A DNA stretch of 64,000 bases from Pedococcus badiiscoriae (GCF_013408925.1 NZ_JACCAB010000001.1:2108001-2172000); one strand, 5' to 3'; numbered from the stretch's first letter, positions 27,941 through 37,316 are shown. Notes: generated by a model from the letters alone, not told the origin. A program made the numbers and translations.

Positions 27941-29737
27941 GTGGAACTGACCGACTACCTCAGGGTGGTGCGCGCCTACTGGCGCGGCGTCGCCGCGTTG
28001 GTGCTGCTCGGGGTCGTCCTCGCCGGCGGGGTGAGCCTCGCCCAGCCCAAGGTGTACCAGGCGGACGCCAGCGGTTTCGTCAGCGCGGGCACGACGAGCT
28101 CGGCCGGCGAGGCGGCGGTCGGGGACAGCCTGGCCAAGTCGCGGGCCGCGTCCTACGTCGACCTGGCCCGGTCCCGGGCCACGGCACAGACGGTGATCGA
28201 CGACCTGGGTCTCCAGGTCGCACCTGCCACCCTGATCGGCGCGGTGGCGGTGTCGCAGCCGCTCGACACGGTGCTGATCAAGGTCAGTGCTCGGGCGGCG
28301 ACCCCCCGCTCCGCCCAACAGCTGGCGGACGCGTGGGTGCAGGCCCTCAAGCAGCAGGTCGACCAGGTCGAGAACCCGTCCGGTTCCTCGACCCAGGCCC
28401 TGCGCATCGTGCCGATCGAGTCCGCTGCCCTGCCCTCCTCGCCCGTGTCGCCCAACACGACCCGGAACGTCGGGATCGGCTTCGTCTTCGGCTTCCTGCT
28501 CGGCATCGGGTATGCCGTGGCGCGCAGCCAGCTCGACCGGAAGCTGCGCCGCGGCGAGGACGTCGAGCGGGAGTTCGGGGTCACCGTCGCGGCCGCCATC
28601 CCGGCCAGCCCCGCCATGGTCCGCAAGCCCGGTGCGCTCGCCCCCCTCGTGGTCGGCCACTCGGCGGTGAAGGACCCCGTGCATGCCGCGGAAGCCTTCC
28701 TCAAGCTCCGGACGAACCTGCAGTTCATGGACATCGACAGCCCGCCCCGCGTGATCGTGGTGACCAGCCCGCTGCCGGGCGACGGCAAGTCGACGATCGC
28801 GGCCAACCTCGCTGCCGCCCTGGCGATGTCGGATCGGCGCGTCGTGCTGATCGACGGAGACCTGCGTCGCCCGGTCGTGGCCGAGTCCTTCGGCATGGTC
28901 GAGGGTGCCGGGCTCACCGACGTCCTCATCGGCCGCGTCGACTTCGCGGACGTGGCCCAGCAGGTGGCCGCACTGCCCAACCTGACCGTCCTCGCGGCCG
29001 GCGGGATCCCGCCGAACCCCAGCGAGCTGCTCGGATCCAAGGCGATGCGACGACTGTTGCACGGGCTCGCCGAGAGCGGTCACACGGTGATCATCGACGC
29101 GCCTCCGCTGCTCCCGGTCACCGACGGTGCCGTGCTCACGGCGGCGGCAGACGGTGCCCTCGTGGTGGTGACGGCCGGCAAGACCCTCGACACCCAGCTC
29201 GGGGCAGCCCTGGCGAGCCTGCAGGCCGTGCAGGGGCACACCCTGGGCGTGGTGCTCAACAGCGTCGAGCCCAAGGCGTCCGGCGTCGGCTACTACGGCG
29301 GCTACTACGGGTCCGCGAAGCCGCTCACGGAGCGGCTCCAGTCCCCGGTGGTCCGCGCTCTGCAGCGGCGCTTCGGCGCCACACAGGAGCGCCCCTCCGG
29401 CTCGGAGTCGGCCCGGGTGGCTGCGCGGACGCCGGACCGTACTGCCGAGGCGCTCCCAGACCTCCAGCCCGGGCGACTGCCGGAGGTGGGTCAGGCGGTC
29501 GAGGCGGCCCGGGCAGCGGCGGAGGGCGTCAAGGCGGCTCAGGCCGCTCGACCCGCAAAGCCAGCACGGGGGATGTCACAGGCGACCCCGCCGGGCGCGT
29601 CCGCGGTCACCCAGGCCTCGCCGGTCACCCAGGCCTCGCCGGTCACCCAGGCCTCGCCGGTCACCCAGGCCCCGCCGAAGCCCGCGGTGAAGCCGCGTGC
29701 GCCGCGTGCGCGGGCGGCGGCCGGCGCCCGGCGCTGA
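27941..29737 (+). CDS. Polysaccharide-type tyrosine autokinase (Wzz-BY-kinase fusion)
   Basis: A 598-residue membrane protein joining a Wzz/chain-length-determinant domain to a cytoplasmic BY-kinase. Membrane segments lie at about residues 17-34 and 177-194. The kinase has Walker A (LPGDGKST, about residue 280), Walker A' (VLIDGDLRRP, about 305) and Walker B (VIIDAPPLL, about 388). A tyrosine cluster follows (GYYGGYYG, about 450). The C-terminal 130 residues are Ala/Pro-rich with a VTQASP repeat, ending in Arg-rich sequence. Start GTG 27941 has AGGAG five bases upstream. Such proteins control length and export of capsule or exopolysaccharide. No glycosyltransferase, flippase or polymerase gene is next to it. 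Confidence 0.88.
   Translation: MELTDYLRVVRAYWRGVAALVLLGVVLAGGVSLAQPKVYQADASGFVSAGTTSSAGEAAVGDSLAKSRAASYVDLARSRATAQTVIDDLGLQVAPATLIGAVAVSQPLDTVLIKVSARAATPRSAQQLADAWVQALKQQVDQVENPSGSSTQALRIVPIESAALPSSPVSPNTTRNVGIGFVFGFLLGIGYAVARSQLDRKLRRGEDVEREFGVTVAAAIPASPAMVRKPGALAPLVVGHSAVKDPVHAAEAFLKLRTNLQFMDIDSPPRVIVVTSPLPGDGKSTIAANLAAALAMSDRRVVLIDGDLRRPVVAESFGMVEGAGLTDVLIGRVDFADVAQQVAALPNLTVLAAGGIPPNPSELLGSKAMRRLLHGLAESGHTVIIDAPPLLPVTDGAVLTAAADGALVVVTAGKTLDTQLGAALASLQAVQGHTLGVVLNSVEPKASGVGYYGGYYGSAKPLTERLQSPVVRALQRRFGATQERPSGSESARVAARTPDRTAEALPDLQPGRLPEVGQAVEAARAAAEGVKAAQAARPAKPARGMSQATPPGASAVTQASPVTQASPVTQASPVTQAPPKPAVKPRAPRARAAAGARR
29606..29677 (+). repeat. Four 18-base tandem repeats in the autokinase tail
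   Basis: The unit GTCACCCAGGCCTCGCCG is repeated four times (the last copy has one base change), encoding VTQASP three times and then VTQAPP. The copies are nearly identical at the DNA level, so the array is recent or kept uniform and could vary in copy number between strains. Confidence 0.95.
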
Positions 29738-29749
29738 CCGACGGGCTGC

Positions 29750-31327
29750 TCAGCGGGCTCCCGCGCCACCGGACCCCGCGCGGCTGGGCTCCACGCCACT
29801 GAACCGGGTCACGAACGAGGCCAGGTCCTTGGACTGCTGCAGCCGACTCGGCTCGTGGACGTACATCATGTGTCCGGCCTCGTAGTAGGCGTCCTCGACG
29901 TTGGCCCGCAACGACGCAGGGATCTCCAGGTGGGCGACCGCGTCCTGCGCGCCGTAGTACGGCGTCGCCCCGTCGTGGTAGCCGTACGCGATGTGCACCC
30001 GGAGGTGGGGGTTGCCCCGCATGGCCCGCGCGAGCTGCGAGCTGACGTCGATCGGCTTGCCCTCGAACTCCTTGAACGACCACTCCGTCGACGCGAGCTC
30101 GGAGATCTGGGCATAGGGCAGGTCGTTCTCGTAGCCCAGCTCGTCGCGCACGTAGTGGTTCCAGGCGGCGGCGTACGGGCCGCTGATCGCGTCATGGGAC
30201 GGGTCTGCGTCCCACTTCTCGGCGTTGGCATGCACGAGTGGGCCGGTGAACCGTGCGTCGAGCCGGCCCACCGCCAGGCCCTGGTCGCGCAGCAGCTCGG
30301 TGAAGAACCGGACGTGCTCGATCCGCAGGTCTGCGCGGTCGACGTAGCCCTCCGACAGGCCGGTGAGCGCGGCAAGGCGACCCACGTGCTCGGCGCGCTC
30401 CGCGGCGGTCAGGCGCGACCCGCGGGACAACGCCCAGGGGTAGTCGCGCGCGGCATACTCCTCGGCCTCGGCGAGGACCGTGTGCAGCGACTTGCGTCCG
30501 TGCTTGCCGTGGTAGTGGGCGGCGGCAGCGTAGGTCGGGAGGTAGTCGACGTGCGCGCGGTCGTTGCGGAACTCGAAGTCGACCGTCGCGACGTCGAGCA
30601 CCGAGCTGATCAGCATGATGCCGTTGACGAAGAGCCCATGACGGGCCTGGAGGTGCTCGGCGAGCGCCGCTGCGCGGATGGTGCCGTAGGACTCGCCGGC
30701 GATGAACTTCGGTGACAGCCAACGGTTGTGGCGGGTGGTCCAGAGCCGGATCAGCTCGCCGACGCTCTCGATGTCAGCCTTGAAGCCGTGGTAGTCCTTG
30801 GGCTTGCCTCCCTCCACGGCGCGCGAGTACCCGGTCGACACGGGGTCGATGAAGACCAGGTCGGAGACCGCCAGCAGGGTCTCGGTGTTGTCGAGCAGGC
30901 CGTAGGGCGGCGGGGTCGGGTTGCCCACGTCGCCGGAGTCGACCCGGCGCGGACCGAGCAGGCCCAGGTGCAGCCAGACCGAGCTGGATCCCGGTCCGCC
31001 GTTGAACGCGAACGTGACGGGGCGCCGGCTGCCCGCAGGCGCGTCGAGGACGTAGGAGGTGACGCTCAGCTCGGCCTTGGCGTTGTGCCCCTTGAACACA
31101 CCGTCCTCGAAGACCTCCTCACGCAGCACCATGCGCCCGGCCGTCGCCGTGTAGCGCAGCGTCTTGCGGCCGATCTTGAGGGTATGCCGCGTGGTCACCA
31201 GGTCGTCCTGGGGAGCCGGGGTCGTGGGCGCATCCGCGCTCGTGGCCGGCTCGGTGTCCGAGGCCGCCGGGGACGCCGACGATGCGGCGGGGACGGGCGC
31301 TGGGGTGTGGGTGGACTCGTGGGGCAT
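29750..31327 (-). CDS. Serine carboxypeptidase-like peptidase (family S10)
   Basis: A 525-residue alpha/beta-hydrolase of the S10 carboxypeptidase family. NGGPGSSSVWLHLG forms the oxyanion region, FIAGESYGT carries the nucleophilic serine, YGYHDGATPYYG the likely acid residue, and YYEAGHMMYVHEPS the catalytic histidine. The N-terminal 45 residues are Ala/Pro/Ser-rich and low complexity. There is no clear signal peptide, which is unusual since eukaryotic S10 enzymes are secreted or vacuolar. ATG 31327 has TAGGGT seven bases upstream and no ribosome site, so a leaderless start is likely; an ATG three codons upstream overlaps the -10 region. It is divergent from exonuclease III. Confidence 0.88.
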   Translation of the reverse strand: MPHESTHTPAPVPAASSASPAASDTEPATSADAPTTPAPQDDLVTTRHTLKIGRKTLRYTATAGRMVLREEVFEDGVFKGHNAKAELSVTSYVLDAPAGSRRPVTFAFNGGPGSSSVWLHLGLLGPRRVDSGDVGNPTPPPYGLLDNTETLLAVSDLVFIDPVSTGYSRAVEGGKPKDYHGFKADIESVGELIRLWTTRHNRWLSPKFIAGESYGTIRAAALAEHLQARHGLFVNGIMLISSVLDVATVDFEFRNDRAHVDYLPTYAAAAHYHGKHGRKSLHTVLAEAEEYAARDYPWALSRGSRLTAAERAEHVGRLAALTGLSEGYVDRADLRIEHVRFFTELLRDQGLAVGRLDARFTGPLVHANAEKWDADPSHDAISGPYAAAWNHYVRDELGYENDLPYAQISELASTEWSFKEFEGKPIDVSSQLARAMRGNPHLRVHIAYGYHDGATPYYGAQDAVAHLEIPASLRANVEDAYYEAGHMMYVHEPSRLQQSKDLASFVTRFSGVEPSRAGSGGAGAR

Positions 31328-31334
31328 GCGTGGC

Positions 31335-31340
31335 ACCCTA
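31335..31340 (-). promoter_or_regulatory. -10 box of a leaderless promoter for the S10 peptidase
   Basis: TAGGGT on the minus strand ends seven bases before ATG 31327. GACAAT at 31366-31371 on the plus strand is a weaker candidate for the divergent exonuclease gene, six bases before its ATG. Confidence 0.5.
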
Positions 31341-31377
31341 GTGCGGGTCGAGGGTGGGTGGCACGGACAATGTCCGG

Positions 31378-32181
31378 ATGCGGGTTGTCTCGGCCAACGT
31401 CAACGGTATCCGCGCCGCCGTCCGCCGCGGTGGCATGGGATGGCTGGCGGCGCAGCGACCGGACGTCCTGTGCCTCCAGGAGGTGCGCGCGACCGATGAC
31501 CAGCTCCGGGAGGCGCTGGAGCTCGGTGGCTTCGGTGGATGGCACGTGGCCCACACCGAGGCGCAGGCCAAGGGTCGGGCGGGGGTGGCCGTCGTGAGCC
31601 GGATGGCGCCCACCAGGGTGCAGGTGGGGGTCGGCCACGCCGAGTTCGACGGCGCCGGCCGCTGGGTCGAGGTCGACCTGGCGACGCCGGTGGGACCGGT
31701 CACGGTCGCGTCCACCTACGTGCACACGGGGCAGGCGGGCACCCCCCGGCAGGAGCTGAAGCTGCGTTTCCTGGACGCGATCGGCGCAAGGCTGCGGGAC
31801 TGGACGGCCTCGGGCGCCCTGGCTGTCGTCACCGGCGACCTCAACGTGGCGCACCGGGAGGACGACCTCAGGAACTGGAAGGGCAACGTGGGCAAGTCGG
31901 GGTTCCTGCCGCAGGAGCGGGCTCGGTTCGACAGCTGGTTCGCGGCGGGCGCGTGGGTTGACGTGCATCGCGCCGCGCACGGGCCGGGTCCGGGCCCGTA
32001 CACCTGGTGGTCCTGGCGCGGGCAGGCTTTCGACAACGACTCGGGCTGGCGGATCGACTACCAGCTGGCCAGCCGTCCCCTGGCGGACCGTGCCGTGACG
32101 GCGACGGTCGGCCGCGCCGCGGCCTACGACCAGCGGTGGTCCGACCACGCCGCGGTGACGGTCGACTACGACTTGGGCTGA
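31378..32181 (+). CDS. xth: Exodeoxyribonuclease III family (AP endonuclease)
   Basis: A 267-residue exonuclease III/AP endonuclease that cuts abasic sites and removes 3' blocking groups in base excision repair. The family order is complete: ANVNGIRAAVRRG (Asn), LCLQEVRA (metal Glu), a VVTGDLNVAH segment (catalytic Asp/Asn), RIDYQLAS, and the terminal WSDHAAVTVDYDL (Asp-His pair). ATG 31378 is the natural start. It is divergent from the S10 peptidase gene, separated by 50 bases. Confidence 0.94.
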   Translation: MRVVSANVNGIRAAVRRGGMGWLAAQRPDVLCLQEVRATDDQLREALELGGFGGWHVAHTEAQAKGRAGVAVVSRMAPTRVQVGVGHAEFDGAGRWVEVDLATPVGPVTVASTYVHTGQAGTPRQELKLRFLDAIGARLRDWTASGALAVVTGDLNVAHREDDLRNWKGNVGKSGFLPQERARFDSWFAAGAWVDVHRAAHGPGPGPYTWWSWRGQAFDNDSGWRIDYQLASRPLADRAVTATVGRAAAYDQRWSDHAAVTVDYDLG

Positions 32182-32185
32182 GTGC

Positions 32186-33349
32186 TCAGCGGTCGCGGTC
32201 GGCGGCGCCCGAGGCGGTCACCAGGAAGCTGTCGGGTGACCGGAATCCCCTCGCCGCGAAGGCTTCCCGCACGGTTGCCTGGACGGCCGGCGCACGGTCG
32301 GCCGGGACGAGCGCGATGGCCGAGCCACCGAAGCCACCGCCGGTCATCCGCGCGCCGAGCGCGCCCGCCGCGACCGCCGACTCCACTGCCGTGTCGAGCT
32401 CCGCCACGGAGATCTCGAAGTCGTCGCGCATGGAAGCGTGCGAGGCGAGGAACAGCTCGCCCACCGCGCGGAAGTCGTTGCTGCGCAACGAGGTGACGGC
32501 CTGCTGGACTCGCGAGATCTCGGTGACGACGTGCCGCGCACGCCTGCGCAGCACGTCCGAGGACAGCGCCGACAGGCGTTCCTCCAGGCCCTCGGCCGGC
32601 ACCTCGCGCAGACTCGCGACGCCGAGCTCACGGACGGCGGCTTCGCACGAGTCGCGCCGCTGCGCGTACTGGCCGTCCACCAGCGCATGCTGCGCCCGGG
32701 TGTCGACGACGAGCAGGGCGAGCCCGTGCGCCGACAGGTCGAACGGCACCTGTTCGGTGTGCCCGTCCCGGCAGTCCAGCAGCAGGGCATGGCCTTCGGA
32801 GGCCAGCAGCGCCGCCGACTGGTCCATGCCGCCGGTCGGCGCCTGCGCGATCGTGTTCTCGGCGTCGACACAGGCCGCGGCCAAGGTCGTGCGGCCGACG
32901 TCACCGGCCAGCAGGTCGAGGTGGAACAGGTCGGACGCCGCGGCTCCCACCGCGCACTCCAGGGCGGCCGAGCTGGAGAGCCCGGCACCCAGCGGCACGC
33001 GGCCGTCCACGGCCACGTCGAGCCCGGTCACGGCATACCCCGCCCTGCGCAGGGCCCACGGGACACCGGCGACGTAGGCGGCCCACCCACCAGGGCGGCC
33101 CGGGGCCACCTCGGCGAGGGGCACCTCCACCAGGCCGTCGCCCTGCGCTGACACGACCCGCACGAGGTCGTCCTCGCGGGGCTTGGCCGCGACGAAGGTG
33201 CGGTGGGGCAGCGCGATGGGCAGACACAGGCCGCTGTTGTAGTCGGTGTGCTCGCCGATCAGGTTGACCCGCCCGGGCGCAGACCAGACCCCCGTGGGGT
33301 CGGAGCCGAACGTCGTGCGGAACAGCAGTGCAGCGGCGTCGGCCGTCAC
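32186..33349 (-). CDS. galK: Galactokinase
   Basis: A 387-residue GHMP kinase that phosphorylates galactose to galactose 1-phosphate. The galactokinase signature GRVNLIGEHTDYNSG is at residues 27-40, the ATP motif VPLGAGLSSSAALECA follows, then GGMDQSAALL, and MTGGGFGGSAIAL near the C-terminus. Start GTG 33349 overlaps the galT stop (GTGA). It is the last gene of the minus-strand galactoside arm: GH42, DeoR regulator, galT, galK. Confidence 0.96.
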   Translation of the reverse strand: MTADAAALLFRTTFGSDPTGVWSAPGRVNLIGEHTDYNSGLCLPIALPHRTFVAAKPREDDLVRVVSAQGDGLVEVPLAEVAPGRPGGWAAYVAGVPWALRRAGYAVTGLDVAVDGRVPLGAGLSSSAALECAVGAAASDLFHLDLLAGDVGRTTLAAACVDAENTIAQAPTGGMDQSAALLASEGHALLLDCRDGHTEQVPFDLSAHGLALLVVDTRAQHALVDGQYAQRRDSCEAAVRELGVASLREVPAEGLEERLSALSSDVLRRRARHVVTEISRVQQAVTSLRSNDFRAVGELFLASHASMRDDFEISVAELDTAVESAVAAGALGARMTGGGFGGSAIALVPADRAPAVQATVREAFAARGFRSPDSFLVTASGAADRDR

Positions 33350-34515
33350 GAGGCGACCTCGACGGCGACGCCTGAACCGACCCCTGAACCGACCCCGGGT
33401 GCCACCTCACGGAGCCTGGCCGCGATCTGCTCCGGCGGCACGTCGTTGACCCAGCCGCCGACGCCCGACTCCGAGCCGGCGAGGTACTTGAGCTTCTTGG
33501 GCGAGCGCAGCACCGACATCACCTGCAGGTGCAGCCGCGACACCTCGCGCCCCCGGTGGGCGGGCGCCTGGTGCCAGCCCGCGATGTAGGGCAACCGGAT
33601 CGCACTGCCGTCCTTCGCGACGTAGTAGCGGTCCAGCCGCTGCAACAGGTCGAGGTAGACGCGGGCGAGGTCGTCGCGTTCGGCGCTCGTCAGGGACGCC
33701 AGGTCAGGCACGTCCCGGCGGGGTGCGAGATGCACCTCCACGGGCCACCGCGCGGCGAACGGGACGTAGGCGGTCCAGTGCTCGGTGTCGATCACCACCC
33801 GCTCCGCGGCCTCCAGCTCGGCCGCCAGGATGTCGGCGCCGAGCAGGCGGCCGGTGCGGGCGTGGTGTGCCGTCGCCTGCGCGAGGATGGCGGCGGATCG
33901 TTGTGGCACATAGGGATACGCATAGATCTGACCATGCGGGTGGTTGAGCGTGACGCCGATCTGCTGGCCACGGTTCTCGAAGCAGAAGACCTGCTCGACC
34001 TCGGGCAGCGCACCCAGCTGCGCCGTGCGGTCGGCCCAGGCGTCGATGACGGTGCGCGCCCTCTGGGGAGTGAGGTCGGCGAACGTCGACTCGTGGTCGC
34101 TCGTGAAGCAGACGACCTCGCAGCGACCGAGCGCCGGCCGGCTCTGGAGCAGGTCGCCGCCGAGCCGGCCGTCAGGTCCGCAGGCCTGCGCGGAGACGGG
34201 GGAGTACGAGGGAAACCGGTTCTCGAAGACGACGACGTCGTAGTCGGCCTCGGGCACCTCCGAGGGGACGCTGCCGACGCCGCTGGGGCACAGCGGGCAC
34301 TCGTCCTTCGGCGGGAGGAAGGTGCGGTTGCTGCGGTGCCCGGCGACCGCGACCCAGTCGCCCACGAGGGCGTCGAGGCGGATCTCGCCCGACGCGGCCC
34401 GCTCACCGAGTGGCCGGGTGTCCTCGGCGATCCGCGGCGGCGCCTGCGGGGAGTCGTCGAAGTAGATGATCTCGCGGCCGTCGGCGAGCCGACGACTGGT
34501 GCGCCGCGCCATCAT
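33346..34515 (-). CDS. galT: Galactose-1-phosphate uridylyltransferase
   Basis: A 389-residue Leloir enzyme that exchanges galactose 1-phosphate with UDP-glucose. The active-site His-Pro-His is at residues 192-194 (NHPHGQIYAY), and zinc ligands are seen as ECPLCPSG (Cys73, Cys76). I place the start at ATG 34515, which overlaps the DeoR stop (ATGA); a second ATG follows directly at 34512. A longer frame upstream is a shadow of the deoR gene. A short VGSGVGSGV repeat lies close to the C-terminus. No galE is in the window. Confidence 0.95.
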   Translation of the reverse strand: MMARRTSRRLADGREIIYFDDSPQAPPRIAEDTRPLGERAASGEIRLDALVGDWVAVAGHRSNRTFLPPKDECPLCPSGVGSVPSEVPEADYDVVVFENRFPSYSPVSAQACGPDGRLGGDLLQSRPALGRCEVVCFTSDHESTFADLTPQRARTVIDAWADRTAQLGALPEVEQVFCFENRGQQIGVTLNHPHGQIYAYPYVPQRSAAILAQATAHHARTGRLLGADILAAELEAAERVVIDTEHWTAYVPFAARWPVEVHLAPRRDVPDLASLTSAERDDLARVYLDLLQRLDRYYVAKDGSAIRLPYIAGWHQAPAHRGREVSRLHLQVMSVLRSPKKLKYLAGSESGVGGWVNDVPPEQIAARLREVAPGVGSGVGSGVAVEVAS

Positions 34516-35324
34516 GCCTGCTCCCGCAGCGGACGAGGCGTCCTGGCCGTGGCGGCGGTGGCCAGGACCATCTCCACGCCGGCGTCGGTCACGGCCTGTC
34601 GTGCCCGGGGGGTGAGTCCCGGGTCGGTGACCAGCAGGTCCACCGCCGACAACGGGATGATGGTGCTCAGGCCGACCGTGCCCCACTTCGTGTGGTCGGC
34701 GAGGACGCAGACCCGTCGAGCCGTGTCGACGAGGGCCTGGTTGGTCTCGGCCTCGACCAGGTTCGGGGTGGTCAGGCCGGCCCGGGCGTCCATGCCGTGC
34801 ACGCCGAGGAAGAGCCGGTCGACGTGCAGCATGCGCAGGGCCGCGACCGCGACGGGACCGACCAGCGCGTCGGACGGCGTGCGCACCCCGCCGGTGAGGA
34901 CCACGGTCTGGCCCGGCGTCCCGGACTCGTGCAACAGCTGCGCCACGGGGACCGAGTTCGTCACGACGGTCAGGTCCGGGACGTGCCGGACGGCGCGCGC
35001 GAACTCGAAGGTCGTCGTCCCCGCCGAGATGCCGATGGCCGCGCCCGGTTCGACGAGCTGGGCGGCGGCGTGGGCGATGGCGTTCTTCTGCGCCTGCATG
35101 AGGGCGGACTTCGCGGTGAACCCGGGTTCCTCGCTGCTGCGCCTGCCCATGGCCAGGGCTCCGCCGTGGACGCGCTCGACGAGGCCCTCGGTCGCGAGCT
35201 GCTCGATGTCGCGGCGGATGGTCATGTCCGAGACGCCGAGCTGGTCCACGAGGTCGGACACCCGCGCGGCGCCGCTGTCCTCGACGAGGCCCAGGATCGT
35301 CGCGCGACGCTGGCTGGCGAGCAC
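34512..35324 (-). CDS. DeoR-family regulator of the galactoside genes
   Basis: A 270-residue DeoR-type repressor. The N-terminal helix-turn-helix (RRATILGLVEDSGAARVSDL then LGVSDMTIRRDIEQL) is followed by a DeoR C-terminal sugar-phosphate-sensing domain with GISAGTTTFEFAR and GVHGMDARAGLTTPN. Start GTG 35324 shares a base with the GH42 stop (TAGTG), and GGAGG lies just upstream, so it is coupled. Its operon position and the two TGTTGAT-containing sites at 37343-37358 and 37510-37526 make it the likely regulator of both galactoside arms. A galactose or tagatose phosphate would be the expected inducer. Confidence 0.93.
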   Translation of the reverse strand: MLASQRRATILGLVEDSGAARVSDLVDQLGVSDMTIRRDIEQLATEGLVERVHGGALAMGRRSSEEPGFTAKSALMQAQKNAIAHAAAQLVEPGAAIGISAGTTTFEFARAVRHVPDLTVVTNSVPVAQLLHESGTPGQTVVLTGGVRTPSDALVGPVAVAALRMLHVDRLFLGVHGMDARAGLTTPNLVEAETNQALVDTARRVCVLADHTKWGTVGLSTIIPLSAVDLLVTDPGLTPRARQAVTDAGVEMVLATAATARTPRPLREQA

Positions 35325-37309
35325 TAGTCCTCCCTGATGACGGCGACCGCACCCGCGGCCAGAGCGGTGTCCGGTCCGAACGGACGGTCGGCGACGAGGT
35401 CGTGACCAGTTGCAGCGATGTGCTGTTCCCGGTCGGTGTCGTTGACGAGGAACAGCCAGGACCCATCATGACTGCTGCGCCGGACGGCCTCGACACCGAC
35501 AGGCACGTCGGCTGCCGGGGTGACACCCGCGGCGCCGGTCACGTCGTCCAGCAGAGCGCCCAGCGCCGCGTCGTCGAGCAGCGTGCTGAGGTACCACGCG
35601 GCGCCCGAGCCGACCTCACGGCGGGTGATGGCGGGACGGCCGGCGAGCGGGCCGTCGGAGTACCGCTCGAGCACCTCGGCGGCGACGGCGGTGACGTCCT
35701 CGCTCCAGCGGCGACCCGTGCCCGCGCCGACGGACACCTCCTCGTGGTCCAGGAGGGGGAAGAACTCCTCGACGCGCACCCCGAGCAGCTCGCGGAAGGC
35801 CCCGGGGTACCCACCGAGCCGCACGTGGTCGTTCTCGTCGCTGATGCCGGAGAAGAAGGTCACCAGCACCTGCGCGCCCGCCTGCGCCGCCGCCGCGACG
35901 GCGGCTGCGTGCTCGTCGGTGACGAGGTAGAGCGTCGGGACGACGACGACCTTGTATGCCGTGAGGTCGGCGCTCGGGTGCACGACGTCGGCCGTGATGC
36001 CGCGGTCTCGCAGCACGCGGTGGATCGCGTGCGCGGTGGTCGGGTAGCCGAGCTCGGTGGACGGCATGGCGGGACCGGAGGCGGCCCACTGCGCCTGGTA
36101 GTCCCAGAGGATCGCCACCTGGCTCTCCACCCTGGAGCCCACGACCTCCCCGAGGCGCTGCGCGATCCGCCCGAGCTCGACCACCTCGCGGAACCGTGCA
36201 CTGTCGGGCCCCGCGTGCGGCACGAGCGCCGAGTGGAACTTCTCGGAGCCGGAGAGCGACTGCCGCCACTGGAAGAAGCCCAGCGTGTCGGCGCCCCGGG
36301 CGACGTGGGCGAGGCTGTCGCGCAGCGTCTGGCCGGGCGCCTTCGCGGGGTTCACCGCCTGCCAGTTGACCGCGCTCGTCGAGTGCTCCATGAGCATCCA
36401 CGGCCCGCCGCCGGCCAGGCCGCGGGTGATGTCGCCGCTGAAGGCCAGCTCCGCCCTCGGGTGCTCGAGGCTGTTCACGACGTAGTGGTCGGTGCTGATG
36501 ACGTCCTGCTCCGCCGCCCACTGGTGGTAGTCGAGGTGGTCGAAGTGCGCGAGCGTCATGAAGTTGGTCGTCACCGGCACGCCGGGGGAGAGGTCCGCGA
36601 GGATGGCCTTCTCGCTGCGGTGGAAGTCCAGCAGCGTGTCGGACTGGAACCGCTTGTAGTCGAGCACGTGCGTGGGGTTCGCGAACGTCGTCGTGAGCCG
36701 CGGCGGGAGGATCTGCTGCCAGTCGGTGTACCGCTGGCTCCAAAAGGCCGTGCCCCAGGAGTCGTTCAGGCGCTCGAGGCTCTGGTGACGTCGCTGCAGC
36801 CACCCGCGGAAACCGGCCGCGCAGGTGTCGCAGTAGCAGGGGACGTTGTGGCAGGCGTACTCGTTCGAGACGTGCCACATCGCCAGCGCCGGGTGCCCGT
36901 GGTAACGCTGGGCGAGCTGCGTCGTGAGCGCGAGGGCGTGGTCGCGGTAGACCGGCGAGCTCGGGCACCAGGCCTGGCGGCTGCCCGGCCACAGCGTGTG
37001 GCCCTCGTGGTCGACCGGCAGGATCTCGGGGTGTGCGGCCGACAGCCACGGCGGAGGCGTGGCTGTCGCCGTGGCGAGGTCGACGGCGATGTCGTTCGTG
37101 TGGAGCAGGTCCATGACGTCGTCGAGCCAGGCGAAGTCGTACTCGCCCTTGGCGGGCTCGAGCCACGACCAGGAGAAGACCCCCAGGGTGACGAAGGAGA
37201 CCCCCGACTCGCGCATGAGCTCCATGTCGTGCGACCAGACCTCGCGCGGCCACTGCTCGGGGTTGTAGTCGCCACCCAGGGCGATCCGACGGCTCGGCCA
37301 TGAACGCAT
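35324..37309 (-). CDS. Beta-galactosidase, glycoside hydrolase family 42
   Basis: A 661-residue cytoplasmic GH42 enzyme that releases terminal beta-galactose from small galactosides. It begins with GGDYNPEQWP. The acid/base is Glu150 (WHVSNEYACHN) and the nucleophile Glu308 (MLMEHSTS). A zinc-type Cys set is present (Cys153, Cys158, Cys160, Cys163). The C-terminal trimerisation and beta domains are of normal length, and no signal peptide is present, so substrate must be imported. It is first in the minus-strand operon with deoR, galT and galK. ATG 37309 is preceded by CACACT at seven bases and TTGACA 18 bases further, making a leaderless promoter likely. Confidence 0.95.
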   Translation of the reverse strand: MRSWPSRRIALGGDYNPEQWPREVWSHDMELMRESGVSFVTLGVFSWSWLEPAKGEYDFAWLDDVMDLLHTNDIAVDLATATATPPPWLSAAHPEILPVDHEGHTLWPGSRQAWCPSSPVYRDHALALTTQLAQRYHGHPALAMWHVSNEYACHNVPCYCDTCAAGFRGWLQRRHQSLERLNDSWGTAFWSQRYTDWQQILPPRLTTTFANPTHVLDYKRFQSDTLLDFHRSEKAILADLSPGVPVTTNFMTLAHFDHLDYHQWAAEQDVISTDHYVVNSLEHPRAELAFSGDITRGLAGGGPWMLMEHSTSAVNWQAVNPAKAPGQTLRDSLAHVARGADTLGFFQWRQSLSGSEKFHSALVPHAGPDSARFREVVELGRIAQRLGEVVGSRVESQVAILWDYQAQWAASGPAMPSTELGYPTTAHAIHRVLRDRGITADVVHPSADLTAYKVVVVPTLYLVTDEHAAAVAAAAQAGAQVLVTFFSGISDENDHVRLGGYPGAFRELLGVRVEEFFPLLDHEEVSVGAGTGRRWSEDVTAVAAEVLERYSDGPLAGRPAITRREVGSGAAWYLSTLLDDAALGALLDDVTGAAGVTPAADVPVGVEAVRRSSHDGSWLFLVNDTDREQHIAATGHDLVADRPFGPDTALAAGAVAVIRED

Positions 37310-37316
37310 GGGCGCC

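Noticed and set aside
29606-29677. CRISPR-like repeat array
   Set aside because: The units are directly adjacent with no spacers and encode an in-frame hexapeptide.
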